A stretch of 64,000 nt of DNA from Aegilops tauschii subsp. strangulata (GCF_002575655.3 NC_053037.3:507354544-507418543), one strand, 5' to 3'; numbered from the stretch's first letter, positions 1 to 11,725 are shown. Program-made: numbers and translations. The notes: generated by a model not told the origin, from the sequence alone.

Positions 1-660
1 TTCTTTCTAAAACAAGGAAAAATAAAGAGTATGTTGAGAGTTTGCGCTACCGCTTGGGTATGAAAAATATTTTAACTGTTTCTATAACAGGCAAAGGAGG
101 TGGATTAGCGGTCTATTGGGATGACCTATACACTTTGGAGTTAAACAAATATGGGGAACATTTTATTGACATGTACTTTTCTAATGATGCTGGCACTAAG
201 TGGAGATGCACTTTTATCTATGGGGAGCCAAAGGCGAGCCAAAGGTATGTTATTTGGGATTTGTTAAGGCGTATAAAACCTCTTGGGTCAGGTCCGTGAT
301 TTTAATGAGGCTATGTGGCAAAATGAGCATTTTTCTCGGATCAAACGGTCACCAAAACTTATGGCAAATTTTCGTGAGATCATGCCTGAATGTAATTTGT
401 TTGATTTGGGTTTTCATAGAGTTCCTTGGACCTATAACAATAAGGAAACAAAAATGTGAAGGTGCGGCTGGACCGGGCGGTGGCGTGCCCTCAATGGTCA
501 TCTATCTTTCCTGACTGCAAGGTATCGCATATTATTAGCTCCAGGTCAGATCATTGCCCTCTTCTTATTGAATTGATGGGTGCTCCTCGCTCTGGCACAT
601 TTATTAAACATTTGAAATATGAAGCGTATTGGGAGAGGGAAGATGCGGAGTTGCAAGTTT
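1..660 (+). pseudogene. LINE ORF2 endonuclease domain, broken
   Basis: Conceptual translation gives an apurinic-like endonuclease of plant L1 type. From base 3 it reads LSKTRKNKEYVESLRY, the usual 'LSET' block, followed by GGGLAVYW and TFIYGEP. The frame then changes near base 290, where the region coding for the GDFNE block resumes as VRDFNEAMWQNEHF. It changes again near 455 before SRSDHCPLL, the conserved C-terminal SDHxP block. About 70 codons seem to be missing around base 290 compared with complete relatives. The domain would nick the target DNA for reverse transcription; with at least two frame changes it is not functional. The start lies outside the window. Confidence 0.8.
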
Positions 661-2363
661 AGATTGATTCGTGTTGGAATAAAAATGCCAGAGTCAATAA
701 TCTGGGAGATGTTGCTAATAATTTGGACAAGTTGATGAAGTCTCTTCATGGGTGGAGTAAGGTTCACATTGGATATTTTCCTAAAAAGCTTGAATCTGCT
801 CGCAAAAGATTAAGTGTGTTATTTAGCAGAAGTGATCATAAAGCAATAGTAGAAAGGAAGAAAATTTAAAGGAAATGGATGAGCTCCTGATAAAGGAAGA
901 AATTATGTGGAAGCAGAGATCTTGTCTGAATAAAATGAAATGGGGAGATAGGAACACAAAAAAAATTCATAGGAAGGCCACTTGGAGAGCGAAAAAATAA
1001 TATTTCTGCCATCAAAAGAAATGATGGGTCTCTCTGTCAGGATATGGAGGAAATAAAAGGTATCACTAATGATTTTTTCAAGAATCTTTATTCTTGCGAT
1101 TCTGTTGTTAATCCGTCTCATATCGTTTCTCTTGTGAAACCATTGGTGACTGATCAAATGAATGAGGATCTTTGTAAACTGTTTTCTGAGCAAAAAATCA
1201 GCGATGCCCTCTTCCAAATAGGGCCGTTAAAGGCTCCGGGGCCAGATGGGTTTCTTGCCAGGTTTTTTCAAAGAAATTGGGGTCTGCTTAAGGAGGATAT
1301 TGTTCGTGCTATCCAGCAATTCTTTATATCTAGAACTATGCCTGATGGGATAAATGATACAACTATTTCTTATTCCTAAGGTGAAGAATCCTCAGTCGAT
1401 AAAAGACTTCCGTCCAATCAGCCTTTGTAATGTGATTTACAAGATTATCTCCAAGTATCTAGTCAACAGACTAAGACCTCTGCTAGATGGTATGATTTCT
1501 CCTACCCAAAGTGCATTCATCCCTGGAAGATCAATATCTGATAATGCACTCATCGCTTTTGAATGTATGCAATGTTTAAATACATTAAAAGATAGCCGTG
1601 GTGAATTTTGTGCATATAAGTTGGATCTCGCTAAAGCGTATGACCGTGTGGATTGGAAATTCTTGGAAAGTATGCTTCAAGCGTATGGTTTTGCTCCAAC
1701 TTGGATCAAGTGGATCATGTCTTGTGTTACCACTGTGAAGTTTGCTGTGCGTTCGAATGGCCAACTGTTAGAGCCTTTTCATCCTTCTCGTGGTCTCAGG
1801 CAAGGGGATCCACTATCACCATATTTATTCCTCTTTGTGGCTGAAGCGTTGTCATTGTTACTTAATGATGCTTCGGCAAGAGGGGCTATTCAAGAGTTCC
1901 GGCTAAACAGACATGCCCCAGGTATATCTCATCTCCTTTTTGCTGATGATAGTCTCCTATTTTTCAAGGGTAACTTGGAGCAAGCTCTAAATATTAAAGG
2001 TATTTTGTCGGCTTATGAGGAGGGAACTGGCCAACTATTAAGTTCGGATAAATGCTCCATATTATTTGGCGAAAAATGCTCTATGGAAGACTAGGTGTAT
2101 ATTCTGGTTATCCTTAAAATCACGATTGATGGTTTTGAGGATAAATATCTAGGCTTGCCTATTCCAGAAGGTCGTATGAAGGCGGGTAAGTTTCAATCCA
2201 CCAAAGATAAAGCGCTCAAGCAGGTTTCAGATTATATTGAAAAATATGCTTCGAGCGGGGCAAAAGAAATCCAGATCAAGTCTGTTATTCAAGCTATCCC
2301 CGTGTTTGCGATGGGTATTTTTAAATTCCCTGCTTCACTATGTGAGGAGTTATCCCAGATTAT
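661..2363 (+). pseudogene. LINE ORF2 reverse transcriptase, broken
   Basis: The linker before the RT (661-1040) has several stops. RT blocks then follow: KAPGPDGF near 1230, IPKVKNPQ with the fingers motif DFRPISLCNVIYKIISK near 1405-1455, SAFIPGRSISDNALIA near 1510, the LDLAKAYDRVDW block near 1620, GLRQGDPLSPYLF near 1795, and the catalytic FADD at 1939-1950. A frameshift lies between about 1355 and 1375, and an in-frame TAG at 2092-2094. Downstream YLGLPIPEGRMK is the usual plant LINE continuation. The domain ends at 2363, where Gypsy-1 is inserted in a codon of the SQII block. It would copy LINE RNA at the nicked target, but it is disabled here. Confidence 0.9.
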
Positions 2364-3885
2364 TGATGACCCACAAGTATAGGGGATCTATCGTAGTCCT
2401 TTCGATAAGTAAGAGTGTCGAACCCAACGAGGAGCAGAAGGAAATGGCAAGCGGTTTTCAGTAAGGTATTCTCTCAAAGCACTGAAATTATCGGTAACAG
2501 ATAGTTTTGTGATAAGGTAATTTGTAACGGGTAACAAGTAATAAAAGTAAATAAGGTGCAGAAAGATGGCCCAATCCTTTTTGTATCAAAGGACAAGCCT
2601 GGAAAAACTCTTATATAAAGGAAAACGCTCCCGAGGACACATGGGAATTATCGTCAAGCTAGTTTTCATCACGCTCATATGATTCACGTTCGTTACTTTG
2701 ATAATTTGATATGTGGGTGGACCGGTGCTTGGGTACTGCCCTTCCTTGGACAAGCATCCCACTTATCATTAACCCCTCTCGCAAGCATCCGCAACTACGA
2801 AAGAAGAATTAAGGTAAACCTAACCATAGCATGAAACATATGGATCCAAATCAGCCCCTTACGAAGCAACGCATAAACTAGGGTTTAAGCTTCTGTCACT
2901 CTAGCAACCCATCATCTACTTATTACTTCCCAATGCCTTCCTCTAGGCCCAAATAATGGTGAAGTGTCATGTAGTCGACGTTCACATAACACCACTAGAG
3001 GAAAGACAACATACATCTCATCAAAATATCGAACGAATACCAAATTCACATGACTACTTATAGCAAGACTTCTCCCATGTCCTCAGGAACAAACGTAACT
3101 ACTCACAAATCATATTCATGTTCATAATCAGAGGGGTATTAATATGCATAAAGGATCTGAACATATGATCTTCCACCAAATAAACCAACTAGCATCAACT
3201 ACAAGGAGTAATCAACACTACTAGCAACCCACAGGTACCAATCTGAGGTTTTGAGACAAAGATTGGATACAAGAGATGAACTAGATTTTGAGAGGAGATG
3301 GTGCTGGTGAAGATGTTGATGGAGATTGACCCCCTCCCGATGAGAAGGTCGATGGTGATGACGATGGTGACGATTTCCCCCTCCCGGAGGGATGTTTCCC
3401 CGGCAGAACAGCTTCGCCGGAGCCCTAGATTGGTTCCGCCAAGGTTCCGCCTCGAGACGGCGGCGCTTCGTCCCGAAAGCTTCCTTCTGATTTTTTCTAG
3501 GACGAAAGACTTCATATAGCAGAAGATGGGCACCGAAGGCCTGCCAGGGGGCCCATGAGACGGGGGGCGCGCCCAGGGGGTAGGGCGCACCCCCACCCAC
3601 GTGGCCAGGGTGTGGGACCCCTCTTGTTGATTCTTTCGCCAGTATTTTTTTATTAATTCCAAAAAAGTACCTCCGTGATGTTTCAGGACTTTTGATGTTG
3701 TGCAGAATAGGTCTCTAATATTTGCTCCTTTTCCAGCCCAGAATTCCAGCTGTCGGCATTCTCCCTCTTCATGTAAACCTTGTAAAATAAGAGAGAATAG
3801 GCATAAATATTGTGACATAATGTATAATAACAGCCCATAATGCGATAATATCGATATAAAAGCATGATGCAAAATGGACGCATCA
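2364..3885 (-). repeat. Gypsy-1 3' LTR
   Basis: On the minus strand the LTR starts TGATGCGTCC and ends in TCATCA. It is 1522 bp against 1446 bp for the other copy. Most of the difference is a stretch at about 2486-2545 that the 16291-17736 copy lacks. The long reading frames in 3195-3872 are shadows of LTR sequence. Confidence 0.92.
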
Positions 3886-3900
3886 ACTCCCCCAAGCTTA
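3886..3900 (-). promoter_or_regulatory. Gypsy-1 polypurine tract
   Basis: Directly inside the 3' LTR, the sense strand reads TAAGCTTGGGGGAGT, the usual purine-rich primer site for plus-strand DNA synthesis. Identical 13-mers recur at 5412-5424 and 15748-15760. Confidence 0.8.
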
Positions 3901-5459
3901 GACCTCGCTTGTCCTCAAGCGGAAGCCGATATCGAAAAATATGTCCACATGTTTAGAGATAGAGGTGTCGATAAAATAAAATACGGACATGAGGGCATCA
4001 TGATCATTCTTATAACAGCAACATATATATACTGTCATATGATTTATTATGCTAAAGTAACAATCTATTCACAATGTCAAGTATGAATCAGAAACTTCAT
4101 TGAAAACTAACAAACTATGATCTCGGTCATTGAGGCAATTGCAATTTATCATAACATAGGAAAGAGTCAATATAAGAGCTTTTCAGCAAGTCCACATACT
4201 CAACTATCATTTAGTCTTTCACAATTGCTAACACTCACGCAATACATATGGGTATGGAGTTTTAATCGGACACAGAGAAAGATAGGGGCTTATAGTGTTG
4301 CCTCCCAACCTTTTACCTCAAGGGTAATGTCAACAATAATAGTTCATGATAACTTACATCCAATTAGATATATATATATATCAGGATCTTTCCAACACAA
4401 TGTGCTTGCCAAAGGATAAAATGTAAAAAGGAAAGGTGAAGATCACCATGACTCTTGCATAATGTATAAGACAAGAATAAAAGATAGGCCCTTCACAGAG
4501 GGAAGCAGAGGTTGTCATGTGCTTTTATGGTTGGATGCACAAAATCTTAATGCAAAAGAATGTCACTTTATATTGCCACTTGTGATATGGACCTTTATTA
4601 TGCAGTCTGTCGCTTTTATTTCTTCCACATCACAAGATCGTATAAAGCTTATTTTCTCCACACTAATAAATCATACATATTTAGAGAGCAATTTTTATTG
4701 CATGCAACAATGATAACTTACTTGAAGGATCTTACTCAATCGATAGGTAGATATGGTGGACTCTCATGGCAAAATCGGGTTTAAGGATATACGGAAGCAC
4801 AAGTAGTATCTCTACTTAGTGCAAAGAATTTGGCTAGCATGAGAGGGAAAGGCAAGCCCAACATGTTGGATGATCCATGACAATATACTTTATTTCGGAT
4901 ATAAGAAAACATAACCCATTACGTTGTCTTCCTTGTCCAACATCAACTTTTTAGCATGTCATATTTTAATGAGTGCTCACAATCATAAAAGATGTCCAAG
5001 ATAGTATATTTATATGTGAAAACCTCTCTTTCTTTATTACTTCCTATTAATTGCAACGATGACCAAAACTATGTTTGTCAACTCTCAACAACTTTTATTC
5101 ATCATACTCTTTATATGTGAAGTCATTACTCTCCATAAGATCAATATGATCTCTTTAATTCTTTTCATTCTTTCTTTTTTATTTTATTTTTATTCCCTCA
5201 AGATCATAGCAAGATAACCAAGCACTTGACTCAAAACTAATCTTTATTATATAAAGCTCACGGACTCGATTACATAGAAGGATCATAAAGCAAAACTCAA
5301 AACTAGATCACACTAAAACTTTATTCTACTAGAGCAAGATTTTACCAAAAGGATCGAACTAAGAAAAAAGGGTAAAGATAGGAGTGTGATGGTGATACGA
5401 TACTGGGGCACCTCCCCCAAGCTTGGCAGTTGCCAAGGGGAGTGCCCATACCCATGTGA
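3901..5459 (-). other. Gypsy-1 3' noncoding internal region
   Basis: AT-rich sequence between the last ORF and the polypurine tract, with no supported gene. A block at about 4265-4350 is nearly the same as one in Gypsy-2 at about 38040-38110, which shows that the two elements share 3' internal sequence. Confidence 0.7.
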
Positions 5460-5915
5460 TTATGCCTCTTTCTTTGGAGGTGGTGATGTGATATTCTTGG
5501 CGATGATGCCCCTCAGGATACGATTCTCCTCCTCGAGCTTATTGACTTGCTGCTTGAGGTCCATTATTTCCTTACGGAGCTTACCCGTGACGGCTAAAGC
5601 TCCTTTCATCCAAGGGTGTTGCATAGCTGCGGGAGAACAAGTAGCACTCTTTTTCATATTTTCATAAGAAAGAAATTTGACATTGGAAGGGATGACCGAG
5701 TTTGGAATAGTTGAGCTCTATAGTTCCCCCATCGTGAATCCGGCTCGGAAACGAGAAGTAACTTCTTGATCCTCCTCCATGGCATCTATCCTTTTCAAGT
5801 CAGCCTCCATCTCTTCCTCCGTTGATGGACCAAAGTGGTCAGCGTCACTGTTTGCTCCTAGTCCTGGTGTTGGATGAGACACCCGACTCTCCCTGACTGA
5901 CTCTTGAGAAGACAT
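5460..5915 (-). pseudogene. Gypsy-1 extra 3' ORF, coiled-coil protein
   Basis: Two minus-strand reading frames (5915-5718 and 5657-5460) are in register, separated by one stop at 5718-5720, and together make about 152 codons downstream of integrase. The N-terminal half is acidic (STEEEMEADLKRIDAMEED). The C-terminal half has a leucine heptad pattern (LRKEIMDLKQQVNKLEEEN) that predicts a short coiled coil, followed by a proline- and lysine-rich tail PPPKKEA. The start was chosen at MSSQESVRES because it is the first ATG in the open frame. No domain is recognised. Its place after pol matches where Athila relatives carry an additional ORF, but it has no membrane segment or signal peptide, so an envelope role is not supported. 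Confidence 0.55.
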
Positions 5916-6241
5916 CTTGCTCTAAATCTGCTATAGAAACAACTCGAAACAAAAATAGAGGATATTTGCGTGGTACGGTGGTCAAAACCTTTGGGAGATT
6001 ATATAGTGAATTTTTACCGACCAAAAGAAGTATCGTGCAAGAAAACGGAGTCCGGAGGACACACGAGGTGCCCACGAGGCAGGGGGCTTGCCCAGGGAGG
6101 TAGGGCGCGCCCTCCACCCTCGTGGACGCCTCGTGTCCTTCCCGGACTACTTATTATTTTCCTATTTTCTTAAATATTCCAAAACGGAGAAAATTGCTAT
6201 TAGAATTGTTTTGGAGTCGGTTTACTTACCGTACCACATAC

Positions 6242-7641
6242 TTATTCCTTTTCGGAGTCTGAAACGTTCTGGAATGTGTCCCTTATGTATTCCTCTGCGG
6301 TTACTGTCTCAATAATATTAGTTTCAACATTTATGGGATTACCTGAGATATAATGTTTGATTCTTTGACCGTTCACCACCTTCGGAGTTGTGCCTTCGAA
6401 GTTGTTGATTTTTATGGCACCAGAACGATAAACCTCCTCGATAACGTAAGGACCTTCCCATTTAGAGAGTAGTTTTCCTGCAAAAAATCTTAAACGAGAG
6501 TTGAATAGCAACACGTAATCACCTACATAAAACTCACGCTTTTGTATCCTTTTGTCATGCCATCTTTTAACTTTTTCTTTAAACAGTTTGGCATTCTCAT
6601 AGGCCTGAGTTCTCCATTCATCAAGTGAGCTGATGTCAAATAGTCTCTTCTCACCGGCAAGTTTGAAATCATAATTGAGCTCCTTAATGGCCCAATATGC
6701 CTTATGTTCTAGTTCGAGAGGTAAGTGACATACTTTTCCATAAACCATTTTATATGGAGACATTCCCATAGGATTTTTATATGCAGTTCTATAGGCCCAT
6801 AATGCATCATCAAGTTTTTTGGACCAATTCTTTCTAGATCTATTAACAGTTTTTTGCAAAATTAATTTAAGCTCTCTATTACTCAATTCTACTTGACCAC
6901 TAGACTGTGGGTGGTATGGAGATGCAATTCTATGATTAACGTCATACTTAGCAAGCAGTTTACGAAAAGTACCATGAATAAAATGTGAACCACCATCAGT
7001 CATTACGTATCTAGGGACTCCAAACCTCGGAAAAATAACTTCTTTAAGCATCTTAATAGAGGTGTTATGATCAGCACTACTAGTTGGAATAGCTTCTACC
7101 CACTTAGTAACGTAATCAACAACAACTAAAATATGTGTATACCCATTAGAGGAAGGAAACGGTCCCATATAATCAAAGCCCCAAACATCAAATGGTTCAA
7201 TAACAAGTGAATAATTCATAGGCATTTCTTGACGTCTACTAATATTACTGATTCCTTGACATTCATCACAAGACAATACAAACTTACGGGCATCTTCGAA
7301 GAGAGTAGGCCAATATAAACCGGATTGTAATACCTTATGTGCAGTTCTATCTCCCGCATGGTGTCCTCTATAAGACTCGGAGTGACACTTGCGTAGGATC
7401 TGTTCCTGTTCATGCTCAGGTACACAACGTCTAATAACACAATCTACTTATTCTTTATAAAGGTGTGGGTCATCCCAGAAGTAATGTCTTAAATCATAGA
7501 AAAACTTTTTCTTTTGCTGGTATGTGAAACTAGGTGGTATGAATTTAGCAACAATGTAATTAGCATAATCAGCATACCATGGAGCAGTACGATAAGCATT
7601 TATGACAGCTAATTGTTCATCAAGAAAGCTATCATCAATAG
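6242..7641 (-). pseudogene. Gypsy-1 integrase, one in-frame stop
   Basis: The frame runs from the CACTA-1 junction to 6242 with one stop (TAA, near 7446). In order it has a linker (FIPPSFTYQQKKKFF), the zinc-binding HHCC region (HSESYRGHHAG and later CDECQ), and the catalytic core with D in FDYMGPF, D in MTDGGSHF and E in SSGQVELSNRE. A C-terminal region with NSRLRFFAGKLLSKW follows, typical of Athila-type integrases. The enzyme would insert the element's cDNA into the chromosome. The catalytic residues are still present, but the stop cuts off the HHCC-core part from RT, and CACTA-1 separates it further from the rest of pol. Relatives make one long polyprotein. Confidence 0.9.
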
Positions 7642-7675
7642 GTACACTACTACAAAAACGACTATAGCTAATATG

Positions 7676-7920
7676 GACATTAATGGCGCACCATGTATGT
7701 GGTGCGCCATTAGTGGCCATATTACTAATGGCGCACCTGGTGTGTGGGGTACGCCATTACTAGTTTTTTCCTGGCCCCACACCCCTCCCCAGACTTAGCA
7801 GTGGCGCACCAGGGGAAAGTGCGCCATTACTAGTTTTAACTAGTAATGGCACACCAGTAAGAGATGCGACATTGCTATCTATACGTATGGCGCACCCCTA
7901 CCAGTGCGCCATTGCTATCA
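7676..7920. repeat. CACTA-1 left subterminal repeats
   Basis: Many direct and inverted copies of ATGGCGCACC / GGTGCGCCAT, with a hairpin at 7683-7710 (TGGCGCACCA paired with TGGTGCGCCA). Such arrays are the transposase-binding zone of CACTA elements. Confidence 0.8.
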
Positions 7921-8052
7921 CCCCTTATCCCCTCCCTCTCGTCACGTTCTCTCCCCTCCCCTTCCTCCTGACACATCCACCCACCTCCCTCGACTTCGAT
8001 CTAGATCGGGAAGCCCCGGCCGCCCGCCTCTTCCCACTAGTATAAAAAGGGC

Positions 8053-8166
8053 CTTTAGTCCCAGTTCTGGAACCGGGACTAAAGGGTCGTTACTAAAGCC
8101 CTCCACGTGGTCGCTGCCTGGAGGTCCACCTTTAGTCCCGGTTGGTAACACCAACCGGTACTAAAG
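8053..8166. repeat. CACTA-2 left subterminal inverted repeats
   Basis: Alternating TTTAGTCCCGGTT and AACCGGGACTAAAGG units, able to fold back on each other. They are the counterpart of the field at 9190-9475. Confidence 0.8.
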
Positions 8167-8239
8167 GAAATTTTATGATTTGTTTTGAAAAAAAAATTGA
8201 TTTTTTTATTTTTTTTTATTTTCAAATTTCTGAATTATT

Positions 8240-8312
8240 TTAACCTCTAATCTCTAATCACCCCTCATCACTGCTCAATTTAACCTCTAATCTCTAATCA
8301 CCCCTCATCATT
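8240..8312. repeat. Short tandem duplication in CACTA-2
   Basis: A unit beginning TAACCTCTAATCTCTAATCA and continuing CCCCTCATCA occurs twice in a row, about 40 bp apart. Confidence 0.7.
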
Positions 8313-8324
8313 CCAAATCATCTA

Positions 8325-8390
8325 ACTTCCCGGACGGTCACCCATCCTCTCACTACTCCAGCCTGAGCACGCTTAACTTCCGGGTTCTAT
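8325..8390 (-). other. 5S rRNA-derived segment in CACTA-2
   Basis: The minus strand matches the middle and 3' part of plant 5S rRNA. It contains AAGTTAAGCGTGCT, corresponding to the A box of the internal polymerase III promoter, and GAGGATGGGTGACC, corresponding to the C box, with GGGAAGT after it. The 5' third of the gene is missing and the flanks differ, so it cannot be a working 5S gene. It may keep promoter boxes. Identification is from remembered 5S sequence; an alignment would settle it. Confidence 0.75.
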
Positions 8391-8524
8391 TCTCCCTCGT
8401 TTCCAAGTCTGCATTTGTTGTTTTCCTGCCAATAGTAAGATGTCAATCCTATTAACCCTCAGGAATTTAGCTTGAGCATGAAGTCACACATTTCACTTTT
8501 TGAGTTTGAAACTATTGTTCTAAA

Positions 8525-8825
8525 AAACAATAATTATTTAGTAACACTAATATTTCTTGAATAAGTAGTTTGACCATAGTTTGACCACAGTTTGACCAGA
8601 TTTGACCAAAATTAAAAAAAAAACTGAAATAATTATTTAGTAACACTAATATTTCTTGAATAATTAGTTTGACCATTGTTTGACCACAGTTTGACCAGAT
8701 TTGACCAAAATTCAAAAAACTAAAATAATTGTTTAGTAACACTAATATTCTTGAATAATTATTTAGTAACACTAATACTTCTTGAATAAGTAGTTTGACC
8801 ATAGTTTGACCAGATTTAACAAAAA
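8525..8825. repeat. TTTGACCA tandem array in CACTA-2
   Basis: About three units of roughly 100 bp, each with ATTTAGTAACACTAAT followed by repeated TTTGACCA blocks. The reading frame over this stretch is a product of the repetition. Confidence 0.8.
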
Positions 8826-9189
8826 TTCAAAAAAAAAAACAGAAATTTGAGCATAACTTTTTTTCCTTTTAGAATTTGAGGATTCTAAAAATTTGCAAAC
8901 AGGCCATAGGCTGTCAAAATCGGATGCGGATTTTCGTGCTGAACATTTTGATATATTATACTTTTTTCTGACATCGTCTGCAAAAGTTATAGCCGTTTTA
9001 CATTTTCCCTACACTTTTTGCAAAACATGTCCAAAATTAAGTTTTTAAATTTTCCTAACTAGTACATCTAGTAACATAACTACATCTGGAAGGATTTTAA
9101 TTTTTGAAGTTTTTATCATTTTCTTTTGCTTTTTACAAAACTGAAAAGGCGATCCACGCGGGGGGGGGGGGGGTAGAGTTTGAAAATGG

Positions 9190-9475
9190 GGCCTTTAGTA
9201 TCCGGTTCGTGCCATGAACCGGTACTAATGCCTCAAACCCCATTAGTACCAGTTGGTGGCTCGAACCGGGACTAAAGGTCTAACCTTTAGTACCGGTTGG
9301 TGCCACGAACCGGTACTAATGGGCATCGCACCCTTTAGTCCCGGTTCGTGGCGTGGCACCAACCGGGACTAAAGGTCCCATTTGAACCGGGACTAATGCA
9401 TGTACGGTGTCCTAGCCGCTCGAACCGGGACTAATGCTCACATTAGTCCCGGTTCGTAACGCAACCGGGATTAAT
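9190..9475. repeat. CACTA-2 right subterminal inverted repeats
   Basis: About ten alternating copies of TTTAGTACCGGTT or TTTAGTCCCGGTT and their complements, making several adjacent hairpins. Confidence 0.85.
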
Positions 9476-9516
9476 GCTCTTTTCTGGCTGAACCAAAGCC
9501 CTCTTTTCTACTAGTG

Positions 9517-11725
9517 TCCTCTTCCTCCCGACCACGGCGAGCCCCCACCCCCCTCCCTCACACCAGATCCAGGGCATGGAGCCGTGGTGAGCTCCTTCCC
9601 CAACCCTCCTCACCGGATCCAAAGGAGAGCTGGTGACCACGTCCTCCGGCGAGGGCGTTGCTCCGGGGTGTGGAGGCCGCCGAGCTGCAGGAGGAGGAGC
9701 TCCCCGCCACCCCAAGGCCCCAGATCCAGCCGCCACGGCCATAGCCGTGGTCGGGCTGCGGCAACCAGTAGAGGAACGCCGCCTTCTCCACCACGAAGCA
9801 CGCCTCCTTCCACCCCTCGCCGCTGCGTCCAACCTGAATCCGGCAGCAGCACGGGATCCCCTCCAAATCTGAGGAGCATCTGACGCACTTCTTCCTCCTC
9901 CTCCTCTGCTGCTGCTGCTTCTTCTTCTTCTTCCCCTGATCTGATGCGTTCGTGCGTGCGTGTGGTTGTGTGCAGGCAATGCAGTTGAAGGAAGGGGACG
10001 GGCCATGGAGAAGCTGCTCCGACACTGACCAGGTAGATTGGTCTCACACGGCCAGGCCCGCCAGAGGAGCCTCTCCAGCAATGGGGATCCGACAAGGAAG
10101 GATTCCTTCTGCCTGCAACTATACAGCCAGGCCACATGAACTACAAGTAAAATTGCACGGTCGAACCTAATAATTTGATTAAAACTGCAGCAGCAGCAGC
10201 AGCAGCAGCAGCATAAAGCAATCCCTTTTCTATCTTGAGTTTATATTGTATGAGGAGTACTAATGAACAAGTTTTGTTCACCCACTCATTCTTGCTTCAG
10301 CTTCACCACTTTTGTTGGTGGTGCATAATCACAACCACCACCAGCAGACACTTGTTGGACCTACCCTCAAACTAGTTCCACAAATATGCCTCACTGTACC
10401 AACCTTGTACAGCAGTGCCAAATTAGTTCAGTCATGCCAATTTCAGTATCATACAGAAGATACTGATTTCTATATGATTTAGCCAATCAAAATTCACATT
10501 AGACTGTGTCTATCTCGCTGAAACTGTCAGTCTAAAAAACAGTTTACTGAAGTGCAGTTGATCGACTTCAGTTAGGACTTAGGACTTGATAATAACTTCA
10601 GCCAATCTGCTTCATCAATTACGAATGGTTTCATTAGATAATAATGAGTAAGTGAAGAAGTTGAATGGAAATAGTCGATATTTGCATTGTGGTTGTTGGA
10701 TTAATCAGCCTATGTAGTATGTACAGATGCTTAGAAGGTGATCCGAAGTTTAGTTGGTTGTCGAAGAAGAATAAATTCATAAATCAAATGTGCAAAATTA
10801 GTCCAGTCATCTCAGTTTCAGGTTCATAGAGAAGATACCGATTTCTATATATGTTTTAGCCAATTGAAATTCACACTGCACTGTGCCTGTCTCACTGAAG
10901 TTGTTAGTTACTTGGTCTGAAAAACTGTGTACTGAAATTGTTGGTCTGAAAACACTTTACTGAAACTGCAGCGAATCTGCTTCAGTTAGGACTTAAGATT
11001 TGACAATAAGTAAGCATGCAAAATGACGGCTTTAATTTGATGCTAACGTGCTTTCATTCAGATGATTCGGTTCTTCAGTTTAATACAATATGCCACTAAT
11101 GGAAAACTTTGGAACTTATAAAAATCTAAATAAATTCATTCTGCCTCATAGAGAAGATAATTTCTACTGAATTTTTTTAGCCTACTGTAATATTGTTTTT
11201 CAGTAGCTTTTTTCTGCACATTTTTCTTTCAGTTCTTAGTGCTGCTGCCCCATGAACACATTTTTTTAATTTGACTGTACATTCAAATGAAGCCTTTGTT
11301 AAGTATACACTCCAAAATTCAGTTAACAGTAGCCTAACTGAATTTTCTGTTTCTGAATTTATAAACTCACTTTATATTCAGTTTATAAATTAACAGTAGC
11401 TTCAAAATTAAGTATCATTCGCATGGATCAACTATTATTTTATTTAGTGGAGCATAAAGTTCAGATCATGAATAATGGCATTACAAGTGAACTTGGCACA
11501 ATTACACATGTCCTGAACCTCATAGAATCTGACACTAGCAAGTCTTCATTGGCATGCAAGTACTACTTTTACATTGTCATGACAGGAACAATTAATTTGA
11601 CATGTATCATTGGTACTGCTAAAACATTTCGTTCATGTTTCAACAAATTTGGTGAAGACCACTTCATATGTATTTTGCATATATGAATTATCTCCTGTTG
11701 CTTTCTAAGATGTTAGTTCTTTCAG
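9517..11725. other. CACTA-1 interior: GC-rich block then AT-rich stretch
   Basis: Bases 9530-10150 are GC-rich with CTC/CTT repeats near 9890-9935, and a (CAG)n run at about 10187-10213 follows. Open frames exist on both strands here, but they are proline-, arginine- or serine-rich and show no domain. From 10220 to 11700 the sequence is AT-rich and looks intronic. This GC-rich then AT-rich pattern is common where CACTA elements have taken up gene fragments, but I cannot name a source. Confidence 0.5.

Larger units (their letters stand above)
1..2363 (+). mobile_element. LINE (L1-type), first visible segment
   Basis: This is the left part of a non-LTR retrotransposon whose 5' end lies before the window. 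It holds endonuclease and reverse transcriptase coding sequence and stops abruptly at the Gypsy-1 insertion. Reading resumes in the same frame after base 17741, and again after 28710, so the three segments are one element opened twice by LTR retrotransposons. The remaining segments are 17742-19067 and 28711-29097, ending in a run of nine A. Confidence 0.9.
8035..9516. mobile_element. CACTA-2, small non-autonomous CACTA element
   Basis: It starts CACTAGTATAAAAAGGG at 8035 and ends TTTTCTACTAGTG at 9516, with the 3-bp duplication TCC at 8032-8034 and 9517-9519. The element is 1482 bp and has no coding capacity. Subterminal zones are built from TTTAGTCCCGGTT and its complement. Inside lie a 5S rRNA-derived segment, a TTTGACCA tandem array and a long G run near 9160. 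Confidence 0.92.

Noticed and set aside
3195..3872. 225-codon minus ORF, also seen in part at 17063-17401.
   Set aside because: It lies inside the Gypsy-1 LTR, is different in the two copies and has no protein features.
8325..8390. A functional 5S rRNA gene.
   Set aside because: The 5' third is missing and flanking sequence does not match; it is a derived fragment.
9443..10137. Long overlapping ORFs on both strands in the CACTA-1 interior.
   Set aside because: Low-complexity P/R/S/E-rich translations, all frames open because of high GC content, and no conserved motif.
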